The notes under the pieces were generated by a model, which was given only the letters and a program-made list of their open reading frames with translations, searched no databases and was not told the origin of the DNA. A DNA stretch of 64,000 nucleotides. It comes from Ignavibacteriae bacterium HGW-Ignavibacteriae-4 (GTDB taxonomy: Bacteria; Bacteroidota; Ignavibacteria; Kapaibacteriales; UBA2268). This document shows, piece after piece, positions 17,661-25,936 of this stretch. Position numbers and translations under genes: made by a program. Each line of letters starts with the position of its first letter. The stretch's first letter is position 1. The stretch spans positions 45,179-109,178 of the forward strand of contig PGYR01000014.1 in the NCBI GenBank assembly GCA_002839765.1. The letters are read 5' to 3'.

Positions 17661-19547
17661 CTACTTTTTAACTTCAAGAATTTTCATTTCAACTCTACGG
17701 TTAAGAGCTCTACCTTCATCTGTAGTATTATCACCTACGGGTGATTCTTCCCCATAGCCATTAGCTATTAATCTGTCAGAGCGTACACCTTTCTTAATCA
17801 AGTAATCTCGTACTGATTCTGCTCTTTTTAGAGAAAGATTCTTGTTGTATTCATCACCACCAATATCATCACTATATCCCGCTATTTCAACTTGAGCAAT
17901 TTTAGGATAATTATTAAGTAAGTATGCTACCCTTTCTAACTCAGGGTACGAAGAACTCAGAATACTTGATTCTCTGTACGCAAAGAATAAATTATTAATT
18001 CTAAGTTTCTTTGAAGATTTATCAAAGTCTGTGTTGTTTGTATTTGATTCATTATTTGACACATTAGAAGTATTAACATCAACAGTAAGTAAATCACTAA
18101 CTGGATACAAGATTATATCCTGAACAACAGTCATAGACGAATCTTTTTTTGTCAAATCTATACTTTTAGAGATAGGGAAATATCCTTCTTTTTCGGCATA
18201 AAAACCATAGTTCTTACCCAAAGGAAAGATAATGAAATATTCTCCAGTTTCTGGGTTTGAGCGCATCTCCCCCATCTTACGGCCATTTTCTAAGTTCTCC
18301 CAAAGGATTTTAGCATCAATCGGATTACCATCTGTATCTTTTACTGTACCTCTGATTACAGCAACGGGGTTTGGTCTAAGATGTTCCGGCAATGACATAG
18401 TGAATATATCAGATTGTCCAAAAGTGATTGGTCTTTCAGCAGTAGCAAAATATGCAAGCTCCCCAAATGTATTTATGATAGCCGCTCTCTCATTTCCAGG
18501 AGAGTTAATTTCCTTACTCATATTGATTGGTTCTCCCCAATCTGTCCAAGAATCCTCGTAAAGTCGTTTAGCCATATACAAATCCATTCTTCCTAGACCA
18601 GCATGACCATTCGAGCTAAAGTAAAGTGTCATACCGTCTGGATGTAAAAATGGCTTTCTCTCTGCAAATTCAGTATTTATTGTTTTTCCAAGATTTATTG
18701 GTTCTTTCCAATTACCTTCATCATCTTTTACAGATACATAGATATCAGTATTACCTTGCATACTACCTTTCCAATACTCACCGTAATTGTGCTGTTCTCC
18801 CATACCACCAGGTCTATCTGAAACGAAAACTATAGAAGTTCCATTATTATTTATTTTGGCATCGCAATCGAAGAACTCAGAATTAATAGGTCTAGGGAAA
18901 TGCTGAACTTCACCGAATAATTTATCTGAAACTCTTTGAGAATAGAACAAATCTCCTCTACCTAAACTAGAATCAAGATTACCAAAGAAGATAAGTGTGT
19001 TATCATCCGTTGTTATACATTGAGGAGCTTCCATATTTTTATCAGAATTAATCCCATCCTGTAGTTTCTCAGCTGGTTGCCAAAATCCATCTTTGAATTC
19101 AGACATAAAAATATCTTCTGTTTTGTTATCATTAGATCGACCATAGCCAGTGAAATAAAGACGAGTACCACTACCATTAGGGGTAGGACTATACTCTGCA
19201 AACTCCGTATTAACGTGACTACCAAGATTTATTTCTTCTAATTTGTAATCTTTGTCAGATAAAATTGCTATTATTTTATCGATTTTCTCAGCGTATTCGG
19301 GTAAGTCTTTTTTAAACTCAATATATAAATCTTTCATAGCTTTGAAATCTTTTTTAGAATATTGCTTTGCTGTTAATCTTTGGAGAGCAATAAACGCATC
19401 ATAGCTATTTTCGGTACCCATATTATCATAGATTATATCTAGATAAATATCCTCTTCACCAGGTAATGGGTCATAGAGTAATTGATTTTCTACGGCATGA
19501 AGACTCATACTGAGTAAGAGTAAAGTAAAAAGTAGAATATTTTTCAT
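17661..19547 (-). CDS. PorE-like envelope protein: TPR-like N-terminus, PD40 propeller, regulatory-domain fold and OmpA domain
   Basis: The 628-residue protein has a signal peptide (ends SLHAVE; no lipobox Cys), a short helical region (about 25-100), five or so PD40-type blades (for example ADGSGT-like NGSGTRLYFTGYG, NGTSIVFVSDRPGG, DGMTLYFSSNGH), a carboxypeptidase-regulatory-like domain near 390-470 (VRGTVKDTDGNPIDA) and a C-terminal OmpA domain near 515-625 with NLSLKRAESVRDYL and NRRVEMKI. The OmpA domain binds peptidoglycan. This order equals PorE, the T9SS component that anchors the trans-envelope complex, but PorE is a lipoprotein and other PD40-OmpA proteins exist, so the assignment is tentative. 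Confidence 0.75.
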   Translation of the reverse strand: MKNILLFTLLLLSMSLHAVENQLLYDPLPGEEDIYLDIIYDNMGTENSYDAFIALQRLTAKQYSKKDFKAMKDLYIEFKKDLPEYAEKIDKIIAILSDKDYKLEEINLGSHVNTEFAEYSPTPNGSGTRLYFTGYGRSNDNKTEDIFMSEFKDGFWQPAEKLQDGINSDKNMEAPQCITTDDNTLIFFGNLDSSLGRGDLFYSQRVSDKLFGEVQHFPRPINSEFFDCDAKINNNGTSIVFVSDRPGGMGEQHNYGEYWKGSMQGNTDIYVSVKDDEGNWKEPINLGKTINTEFAERKPFLHPDGMTLYFSSNGHAGLGRMDLYMAKRLYEDSWTDWGEPINMSKEINSPGNERAAIINTFGELAYFATAERPITFGQSDIFTMSLPEHLRPNPVAVIRGTVKDTDGNPIDAKILWENLENGRKMGEMRSNPETGEYFIIFPLGKNYGFYAEKEGYFPISKSIDLTKKDSSMTVVQDIILYPVSDLLTVDVNTSNVSNNESNTNNTDFDKSSKKLRINNLFFAYRESSILSSSYPELERVAYLLNNYPKIAQVEIAGYSDDIGGDEYNKNLSLKRAESVRDYLIKKGVRSDRLIANGYGEESPVGDNTTDEGRALNRRVEMKILEVKK

Positions 19548-19562
19548 ATTTTATATTTGTAA

Positions 19563-21029
19563 TTATTTTATAATACGTCTCTTATCTAATAAATCAAACA
19601 CCGTTTTGACCGGATTGAAATACTCCGATGGCATTTCTACGAATACAGTATTCCAATCTGACATAGCCCCATTCCAAAGTCCAGGCAGCTCTAATGCTTT
19701 AATTGGTTTACCATTGTAAGTTTTTTCGGAAACAAAATAAGTATTTTCATCAACAAAATCTAATAGATTGAATTTTTTACCTTTATAATCGCTTATTCCG
19801 CAGATCATATCTACTGGGTTAAAATGTGTAGATTTCTTTAACTTGGCTATGTTCTCTGGATTAGATTTATCTATTTGTGATGCTTCTAAAATTTGAGTTG
19901 TAATTTCACCTTTGCTTTCTACAAAGTACGGACCTCCACCAGGTTGACCTTCATTCTTGACCATTGCACATACTCTAAGTGGTCTATTTATTAATTCGAA
20001 AATATTTTCTCTATCAACTTTTATGTAGAAGACGTCTTTGTAAAATTTTACTACTTCTCTTTTCAAAGATTTATCTTCAGGGTTCGCCTCATATCGTCTA
20101 GCGAAATCAAATAATTGTTTTTGAATTGAATAGAAGTATCCAGCGAGCATCTGCTTGAATTTATTAGACTCTCTATTATTAGGCAAAGTGATGACGTTAT
20201 CTATATTCTTTATAAAAACGACGTCTGCTTCTAGATTATTGAGATTGAAAATAAGTGAACCATGACCTCCCGGTCTAGTTATATAATTACCATTTTCATC
20301 TTCTATTATATTATTCTCTAAATCTACTGCGATAGTATTAGTCTTAGCTGATTGATGACTTAAAGAACTATTTATTTGAAACACTTCAAATCTTGCAATT
20401 CTATTAATTCTTTTTTGAATTTGTTTTTGATGCTCTTCTGAAACAGTGAAATGGATAGAAATAACACCATTAGTCAGAATGTACTCTTTTGCCTCTTGTA
20501 TATGCTCATATATAGGAGTTCTAAGCATTCCAAAATAATTATGGAATGGGATTAGAGCCTTTGGCTTAGATACAAGTCCCAGTTTATCATCATTTAGTAT
20601 AGCGTTTATAATCTCTGATAAATCGGTAGTACTATCTAGGAAAGTTGAACTAAATTTTTCATTTAAGCTTTTTTTCAATTTCTTGTAAAAAGGAATTAAA
20701 TTCAAATTTTTAAAGAAATGAATCAATTCTTTCTTATTTTCTAGATTAGATGCCTCAATAGCATCTATAGTTGGGAATTTGAATTCATTTTTAAGTGCTA
20801 TCAAATCACTAAACATACGAGTAGCAGCACCGGAAGCAGGAACAAATTTTATACACGTTTGCTCAGACAGTAAATTCTTAAATTCTTCGAAATACTCATC
20901 TTTCTTAAACTCGCTAAGTTTAGTTATACCGTCACCTAATAGGCACGGCGCTACTATTTTAACAGGTTTACTACCATTCTTGAATATCTCTAATTGTTCG
21001 TCTATAGTTAGTTCTTTTGTTATACTCAT
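19563..21029 (-). CDS. DUF4301 domain protein
   Basis: The 488-residue cytoplasmic protein matches DUF4301, a family I know mainly from Bacteroidota. Visible conserved blocks are FVPASGAATRMF (about 75-90), FGMLRTPIYEHI, ISIHFTVSEEH, RPGGHGSLIFNLN and DVVFIKNIDNV. The ASGAATRM segment followed by GGHGSL and an IDN motif recalls nucleotidyltransferase/sugar-pyrophosphorylase folds, so a nucleotide-sugar role is possible but unproven. It lies 15 nt upstream of the PorE-like gene on the same strand and diverges from the queF operon. Confidence 0.8.
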   Translation of the reverse strand: MSITKELTIDEQLEIFKNGSKPVKIVAPCLLGDGITKLSEFKKDEYFEEFKNLLSEQTCIKFVPASGAATRMFSDLIALKNEFKFPTIDAIEASNLENKKELIHFFKNLNLIPFYKKLKKSLNEKFSSTFLDSTTDLSEIINAILNDDKLGLVSKPKALIPFHNYFGMLRTPIYEHIQEAKEYILTNGVISIHFTVSEEHQKQIQKRINRIARFEVFQINSSLSHQSAKTNTIAVDLENNIIEDENGNYITRPGGHGSLIFNLNNLEADVVFIKNIDNVITLPNNRESNKFKQMLAGYFYSIQKQLFDFARRYEANPEDKSLKREVVKFYKDVFYIKVDRENIFELINRPLRVCAMVKNEGQPGGGPYFVESKGEITTQILEASQIDKSNPENIAKLKKSTHFNPVDMICGISDYKGKKFNLLDFVDENTYFVSEKTYNGKPIKALELPGLWNGAMSDWNTVFVEMPSEYFNPVKTVFDLLDKRRIIK

Positions 21030-21062
21030 TTCAATAATTTCTATGTGTGGTTGTCAATGCTT

Positions 21063-21089
21063 AAATAAAGAAACCTATTTTCTTTATTT
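21063..21089. promoter_or_regulatory. AT-rich perfect inverted repeat in the DUF4301/queF divergent spacer
   Basis: AAATAAAGAAA and TTTCTTTATTT form an 11-bp perfect inverted repeat around a 5-nt centre. It lies between the two divergent starts and just upstream of a TAnnTTTG box for queF. It could be an operator or simply an AT-rich hairpin; no regulator is identified. Confidence 0.3.
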
Positions 21090-21103
21090 ATAGGGTAATT
21101 TCT

Positions 21104-21111
21104 TAATTTTG
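21104..21111 (+). promoter_or_regulatory. Candidate -7 promoter box TAATTTTG for the queF operon
   Basis: It matches TAnnTTTG and lies 36 nt before the queF ATG. The short leader left after it has no room for a preQ1 riboswitch. Confidence 0.4.
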
Positions 21112-21146
21112 AATTAAATTCAATAACAAATATAGTAAATACATAA

Positions 21147-21488
21147 ATGAATAACTTAGAAACATTCGAAAATCCTAGACCTGGTAGATATTTTTCTATA
21201 ACTCACGAGAATCCAGAATTTACGTCAGTCTGTCCTATGACTGGATTACCAGACTTTGGTAATATTATAGTTAACTATGTACCAGACCAACTTTGCGTAG
21301 AGCTAAAATCTCTAAAATATTACTTTCTAGCATATAGAGATAAAGGAATCTTCTATGAAGAAATTACAAATCAAATTCTTGATGATTTGGTAGCAGTTTG
21401 CGCACCGCTGGAAATGGAAATCATTAGTGAATGGGGTACTCGTGGTGGTATGACTTCGACAATTGTTGCATCATACATCAAAGAATAA
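21147..21488 (+). CDS. queF: NADPH-dependent 7-cyano-7-deazaguanine (preQ0) reductase
   Basis: QueF reduces the nitrile of preQ0 to preQ1 for queuosine tRNA modification. The 113-residue unimodular (type I) enzyme has the catalytic Cys29 in TSVCPMTGLPDFG and Asp36 seven residues later, the same spacing as Cys55/Asp62 in the B. subtilis enzyme. The QueF-type ELKSLKYYF segment starts at Glu52. queD begins 1 nt after its stop, making a two-gene queuosine unit. Confidence 0.96.
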   Translation: MNNLETFENPRPGRYFSITHENPEFTSVCPMTGLPDFGNIIVNYVPDQLCVELKSLKYYFLAYRDKGIFYEEITNQILDDLVAVCAPLEMEIISEWGTRGGMTSTIVASYIKE

Positions 21489-21489
21489 T

Positions 21490-21909
21490 ATGGTAAGAAT
21501 AGGTAAAGAATTTGTTTGGGAAATGAGCCATAGATTGCCATTCCACGAAGGACCATGTAAAAACATACACGGTCACACTTACAAAATGCTTCTAGAGCTA
21601 GTAGGTGATGTAAATGAAAATAGAATGTTGATAGATTTTTATGACATAGAGAAAATCGTACGACCTTTATTAAATAAAATAGATCATGCATTCTTAGTTG
21701 ATAGCAAAGATGATTTGATGCTAAAGTTTCTCAAGGATAATCAATTCAAATATTATGTAATAGATAGTTTTTCTACTGCTGAAGATATGAGTGCTTATTT
21801 CTTAGAAATATTAAAACCAGAATTTCAGAAGTTTGACAATCTGAAAGAATTGAAAATAAGAGTATACGAAACAGCTGACGCATGGGCTGAGAGCGAATCA
21901 AGTTTATAA
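21490..21909 (+). CDS. queD: 6-carboxy-tetrahydropterin synthase (QueD) family
   Basis: QueD converts dihydroneopterin triphosphate to 6-carboxy-tetrahydropterin, an early step to preQ0. The 139-residue protein carries the zinc ligands His14 (MSHRL) and His27/His29 (NIHGHTY) and the catalytic Cys23, and ends with VYETADAWAE. I chose the ATG at 21490 since homologues begin a few residues before the FxWEMSH segment; the frame stays open for nine more codons into queF. Its placement next to queF supports queuosine rather than biopterin synthesis. queC and queE are not in the window. Confidence 0.93.
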   Translation: MVRIGKEFVWEMSHRLPFHEGPCKNIHGHTYKMLLELVGDVNENRMLIDFYDIEKIVRPLLNKIDHAFLVDSKDDLMLKFLKDNQFKYYVIDSFSTAEDMSAYFLEILKPEFQKFDNLKELKIRVYETADAWAESESSL

Positions 21910-21927
21910 ACGAAGAGAAAAGTAGAT

Positions 21928-23127
21928 ATGAATAAGACGCAAGAATTAATAGCAATAGAAGAAAAGTATGGAGCACATAATTATCATCCTCTTGATGTAG
22001 TTATAAGCCGTGCCGAAGGTGTTTGGTTGTACGATGTTGATGATAATCGCTACTTAGATTGTTTGGCGGCTTATTCGGCAGTGAATCAAGGTCACTGCAA
22101 TCCACATATTCTAAAAGTATTCATTGAGCAAGCAGAAAGAGTAACTATAACAAGTCGTGCTTTCAGAAATGATCAACTACCTGCATTATACAAGAAGCTA
22201 CATGATATGACTGGCTTTGATATGGCATTGCCTATGAATAGTGGTGCAGAAGCAGTAGAAACTGCTATCAAAGCAGCTAGAAGATGGGGATATAGAGTAA
22301 AAGGAATAGCTAAAGATAAAGCTGAAATAATAGTAGCTAGTGATAATTTCCACGGTAGAACTACTACAATAGTTGGGTTCTCAACTGATGAGCAATACAA
22401 AAAAGACTTCGGACCTTTCACTCCTGGGTTTGTTATATCTGAATATGGTAATATAGAATCAGTGAAATCATTGATTAACGAAAATACTTGCTGTATTATG
22501 GTAGAGCCAATACAAGGTGAAGCCGGTATTATCATCCCTCCTGTTGGGTATTTAACACAACTAAGGGAACTATGCGATGAGCATAATATACTCCTAGCTT
22601 TCGACGAGATACAATCAGGATTAGGAAGAAGTGGGAAATTGTTCGCACATCAATATGAAGATGTAGTACCGGATATGGTTATAATAGGTAAAGCACTTTC
22701 CGGTGGATTCTATCCAGTTTCAGCTGTTTTATCGAAAAAAGAAGTATTAGGTGTATTTGGTCCCGGTGATCACGGTTCTACTTTTGGTGGTAATCCATTG
22801 GGTGCTGCTGTAGCTACCGCTGCTTTGGAAGTAATAGAAAATGAGAATCTAATCCAAAAGTCATTTGACAATGGTAATTATTTTATGGAAAAATTACGAT
22901 CTATAAAGAGTACTAAAATCAAAGAAGTTAGAGGCAAGGGACTTTGGATTGGTTTAGAACTAACTGAACCAGCTAGAAAGTATTGCGAAGATTTGATGGT
23001 ATTGGGTGTACTTTGCAAAGAGACTCACGATTACGTAATCCGTATCGCTCCTCCTTTGGTAATAACTAGAGAAGAAATTGATTGGGCATTCGATAGAATC
23101 AAAGAAGTAGTAGAAAAATACTCATAG
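21928..23127 (+). CDS. rocD: Ornithine aminotransferase
   Basis: The 399-residue class-III PLP aminotransferase opens with KYGAHNYHPLDVVISRAEGV and LAAYSAVNQGHCNP, segments typical of ornithine-oxo-acid transaminase. Other landmarks are EPIQGEAGI, FDEIQSGLGR and the PLP lysine Lys255 in IIGKALSGG. It converts ornithine and 2-oxoglutarate to glutamate semialdehyde and glutamate, linking arginine to proline metabolism. It follows queD by 18 nt, and the lipoate-ligase-like gene begins on the very next base after its stop. Confidence 0.94.
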   Translation: MNKTQELIAIEEKYGAHNYHPLDVVISRAEGVWLYDVDDNRYLDCLAAYSAVNQGHCNPHILKVFIEQAERVTITSRAFRNDQLPALYKKLHDMTGFDMALPMNSGAEAVETAIKAARRWGYRVKGIAKDKAEIIVASDNFHGRTTTIVGFSTDEQYKKDFGPFTPGFVISEYGNIESVKSLINENTCCIMVEPIQGEAGIIIPPVGYLTQLRELCDEHNILLAFDEIQSGLGRSGKLFAHQYEDVVPDMVIIGKALSGGFYPVSAVLSKKEVLGVFGPGDHGSTFGGNPLGAAVATAALEVIENENLIQKSFDNGNYFMEKLRSIKSTKIKEVRGKGLWIGLELTEPARKYCEDLMVLGVLCKETHDYVIRIAPPLVITREEIDWAFDRIKEVVEKYS

Positions 23128-23856
23128 ATGCTTGACAAAACAAAATATAAAATGATAATAGACCCTCCTAGTGAGGGTCTTTTCAATATGAATAAAGATG
23201 TCGAATTGATGGAGTCTCTCTCCCCAACCGACAATCCAATCCTCCGTTTGTATAGCTGGAATCCCTGGTGCCTATCACTTGGGTATAACCAGAAAGATGA
23301 TGGAATATTGAAAGATAAGCTATACAAAGACGGATATGAGATAGTCCGAAGACCCACAGGTGGTAGAGGAGTATTCCACGCAAATGAACTGACTTATTCT
23401 ATAGTTACACATCTGGACAATACCCGCACTAAAGACTATGTATATCAAGAAGTACATACACTAATAGCTGAAGTGCTGAGGAATATTGGATTAGAAGTCG
23501 ATTTCGTAAAAACTAATCCAGATTTTAAGAATTTCTACAAATCTGACGAGAGGTCAGTCTCCTGCTTCGCTTCATCGGCTCGATATGAACTAACTCACGA
23601 TAACAAAAAAATAGTTGGCTCTGCACAGAGAATATTCGGCAATAAGCTATTGCAACACGGCTCTATACTCATTGATTATGGCTTCGAGAAAATAGCTGAC
23701 TACGCTACTGAGGACGTAGAGAAAGCCAACAGACTCAAAGACTTCACACTAAAAACAGCTATTCCCATAAATGCTATTGCAACCCAAAAAGTGACAGTAG
23801 ATTCACTGATTGAAAGCTTTCAATCTACAATTAAGCAGCTAGATATCTTGGCATAA
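23128..23856 (+). CDS. Lipoate-protein ligase A family (biotin/lipoate A/B fold)
   Basis: The 242-residue protein has the LplA/LipM core: NPILRLYSWNPWCLSLGYNQ, then EIVRRPTGGRGVFH with the nucleotide-binding RRPTGG and HANELTYSIV, and KKIVGSAQRI with the conserved lysine. Such enzymes attach lipoate or octanoate to dehydrogenase E2 or GcvH proteins in the cytoplasm. It lacks the extra C-terminal domain of E. coli LplA, so it could be an octanoyltransferase (LipM type) rather than a ligase. It abuts rocD with no gap. Confidence 0.88.
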   Translation: MLDKTKYKMIIDPPSEGLFNMNKDVELMESLSPTDNPILRLYSWNPWCLSLGYNQKDDGILKDKLYKDGYEIVRRPTGGRGVFHANELTYSIVTHLDNTRTKDYVYQEVHTLIAEVLRNIGLEVDFVKTNPDFKNFYKSDERSVSCFASSARYELTHDNKKIVGSAQRIFGNKLLQHGSILIDYGFEKIADYATEDVEKANRLKDFTLKTAIPINAIATQKVTVDSLIESFQSTIKQLDILA

Positions 23857-23900
23857 AGTTTGCTCTATTCTCTATATAACTATAACAAAGAGAATATATT

Positions 23901-24017
23901 ATGCTTTACTTTTCATTTATATTACTAACAGGGGCAGTTGCTCTTTTGCTTTCTTCAGCTAAAAATTTCTATAAAACGTATAAATTGATTCCAATCCCAT
24001 TACGAAGAGATAGATAG
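23901..24017 (+). CDS. Possible 38-residue single-span membrane protein
   Basis: An ATG at 23901 opens a 38-codon frame whose product starts MLYFSFILLTGAVALLLSS, one good transmembrane helix, then a basic tail ending IPLRRDR. It stops 2 nt before the ATG of the NlpC/P60 gene, so it could be co-transcribed and coupled with it. No family is recognised; the evidence is only hydrophobicity, charge pattern and spacing. Confidence 0.35.
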   Translation: MLYFSFILLTGAVALLLSSAKNFYKTYKLIPIPLRRDR

Positions 24018-24019
24018 TT

Positions 24020-24565
24020 ATGAAAAAGTTCCTATTTTCTTTATTGATGATTGTATTCCTATGGAGTTGTAGCTCATACGTGAGGTTCACTTCGGATGAT
24101 CTAGATGGTATAAAGACTTATGGCAACTTAGTTTACGACGGCAGCAAAAAGATAATAGAGCAGTTAGAAGAAGAAATGAACGAAGATAATAAGGGTAACC
24201 AATTCGAAGGTCGCCTGCTCTCCTCTTCTAAAAAATGGCTCGGTACTCCCTACCAATATGGTGGCACTACACAATCTGGTGTAGATTGCTCTGGTTTCGT
24301 ACTCAATGTATATAATGATTTGGGGTACAAAGTACCACGCACTTCGAGCGAGCAATACGAATTCACAAAAAGAGTATCATCAAGCGACAAGCACGTAGGC
24401 GATTTGGTCTTCTTCCGAAGAGGGAGCGATGTTGGTCACGTAGGTATATATGTAGGTAGTAATAAGATGATACACGCCTCTACTTCCAGAGGGGTTATAA
24501 TCCAAGATTTAGACAATGAATATCTACAAAGAACTTTCGCAGGATTTGGAAGGGTGAAGAGATAG
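24020..24565 (+). CDS. NlpC/P60 family lipoprotein (peptidoglycan endopeptidase)
   Basis: The 181-residue protein has a lipoprotein signal with Cys17 in LWSCSS. Its C-terminal NlpC/P60 domain shows the catalytic Cys90 in GVDCSGFV, the first His in VGHVGIYVG and a second polar/His position in MIHAST. The family cuts peptide stems of peptidoglycan, here presumably from the periplasmic face of a membrane. The layout resembles E. coli Spr/MepS. It follows the tiny membrane ORF by 2 nt. Confidence 0.93.
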   Translation: MKKFLFSLLMIVFLWSCSSYVRFTSDDLDGIKTYGNLVYDGSKKIIEQLEEEMNEDNKGNQFEGRLLSSSKKWLGTPYQYGGTTQSGVDCSGFVLNVYNDLGYKVPRTSSEQYEFTKRVSSSDKHVGDLVFFRRGSDVGHVGIYVGSNKMIHASTSRGVIIQDLDNEYLQRTFAGFGRVKR

Positions 24566-24578
24566 GACTAACTTAGAA

Positions 24579-24609
24579 TAGAAAAAATAAAAGCTCCCGA
24601 AGGAGCTTT
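24579..24609 (-). terminator. Terminator with TTCG tetraloop after the T9SS cargo gene
   Basis: AAAGCTCC and GGAGCTTT (24590-24597, 24602-24609) pair around TTCG on the minus strand, followed by TATTTTTTC. It lies 8 nt past the stop of the minus-strand gene at 24617 and may also help end the convergent NlpC/P60 transcript. Confidence 0.75.
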
Positions 24610-24616
24610 GTTAATG

Positions 24617-25909
24617 TTATTTTGTTATGAAGAGTTTCTCTGTTTTGATAATATTATTTTGAAAATCTTTATAAACTTTTAGATAGAGTCCATTTTGTAG
24701 CTCTAAATTTGACTTATCACTAATAGTATGTTTCTCGTATAGTTTTTGTCCGTTCAAATCGTATATTTCAATATTCTTATAATTTGTATTTAAGTCTTTT
24801 ATTTCTTTTGCAACTGATGTCGTGCCTATTTTGTTTCTAACTATATAACTATACCTAAATGCACCCAAACAATTATCATTGTCATCACAAGCAATATCTA
24901 GTAAAAAGTCACTATTAACAAAAGTCATTGGCTCCAAATTGTCGAACTTCCAATTATCTTCGTCTTTCTTCGTACTAATTGCATTATAAGTATCTAAAGT
25001 ACCTATTATCTTATTATTACTAACATATAAGCCTATGATATAAGAAAAAACAAAAGGATATTCTACCTCATTAGCATTTACAACATTATTCCATGTCAAC
25101 CCACCATCTGTAGATTTGTCTATTATCCCGATGAACTCACCCTTACCAGAGGCAGTAGGTGAAATACTACCACTAGCATATAGTAAATCATCATTTAAGA
25201 AAACTACATCCATATAATACCGTGGATGTTTTCTTATCTCCCAAGTTCCCCCTCCATCTTTAGTTATATGTAAGTAAGAATAAGATGCATTTGGGGTTAC
25301 ATCAGTATATACAAAATAGAATTCATTAATGCTTCTCATATAGAGGTGTCTTTCAAGTAGATGGACATTATCACCTCCAAAATCAATATCTAATTCTGGA
25401 ATATTGATATGATTAGTGTCTTTAGTTATTGTATTATAGATAATTATATAATCCTCATTCGTATAGCAAGCTAAATATTCTTCATAAGAATCTAATAAAG
25501 TACCTCTCTCATAAGGTAAAAAAACTAAAAGTGAATCCCATGTTTTGCCATAATCATTACTTGTAAGTAAGTAACCATCTTCCCTTGTAAATGCAATCAC
25601 ACTATTCTTGGTAACTTCTATTTGATCAATTCTCCTTTCTCGCCTTGGAATATCTGCCAAACTAACAGAATCTTGATATATTCTACTCCAAGTAGTCCCT
25701 CTATCTGTAGTTAAATGTATAGACCACTCAAAAGTTATATTCTCATTTCTCAATGAATTGAAATATGTAGATATGATAAATGTATCCTTTGAAAATGCCT
25801 CTACTTTCGTTTCGTGAAAGTTTTTCATCTCTTTAGCAAGTTCCCATTCAATTTGAGAGTAAGTGTTACAAGTAGTTAAGAATAGCAATATGATTATTAT
25901 TTTTTTCAT
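24617..25909 (-). CDS. Secreted BNR/sialidase-repeat protein with T9SS sorting domain
   Basis: The 430-residue protein starts with a signal peptide (ending TCNTYSQ). Its body has repeated Asp-box-like units (DRGTTWSRIY, YGKTWDSLL, GGGTWEIRK, GGLTWNNVV), a propeller fold seen in sialidases and in YCF48-like secreted proteins. The last 65 residues (IEIYDLNGQKLYEK ... NGLYLKVYKD ... EKLFITK) look like a type A T9SS C-terminal domain, so it should be cut and placed on the surface or released. The ligand is unknown. I prefer the ATG at 25909 over the GTG three codons upstream because AGGTG precedes it. Confidence 0.8.
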   Translation of the reverse strand: MKKIIIILLFLTTCNTYSQIEWELAKEMKNFHETKVEAFSKDTFIISTYFNSLRNENITFEWSIHLTTDRGTTWSRIYQDSVSLADIPRRERRIDQIEVTKNSVIAFTREDGYLLTSNDYGKTWDSLLVFLPYERGTLLDSYEEYLACYTNEDYIIIYNTITKDTNHINIPELDIDFGGDNVHLLERHLYMRSINEFYFVYTDVTPNASYSYLHITKDGGGTWEIRKHPRYYMDVVFLNDDLLYASGSISPTASGKGEFIGIIDKSTDGGLTWNNVVNANEVEYPFVFSYIIGLYVSNNKIIGTLDTYNAISTKKDEDNWKFDNLEPMTFVNSDFLLDIACDDNDNCLGAFRYSYIVRNKIGTTSVAKEIKDLNTNYKNIEIYDLNGQKLYEKHTISDKSNLELQNGLYLKVYKDFQNNIIKTEKLFITK

Positions 25910-25936
25910 AGGATTCACCTTTGTAAATTAGTTAAT

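Noticed and set aside
21112..21146. preQ1 riboswitch upstream of queF
   Set aside because: Only about 30 nt lie between the likely transcription start and the ATG, and no C-rich loop/A-rich tail pseudoknot pattern is visible.
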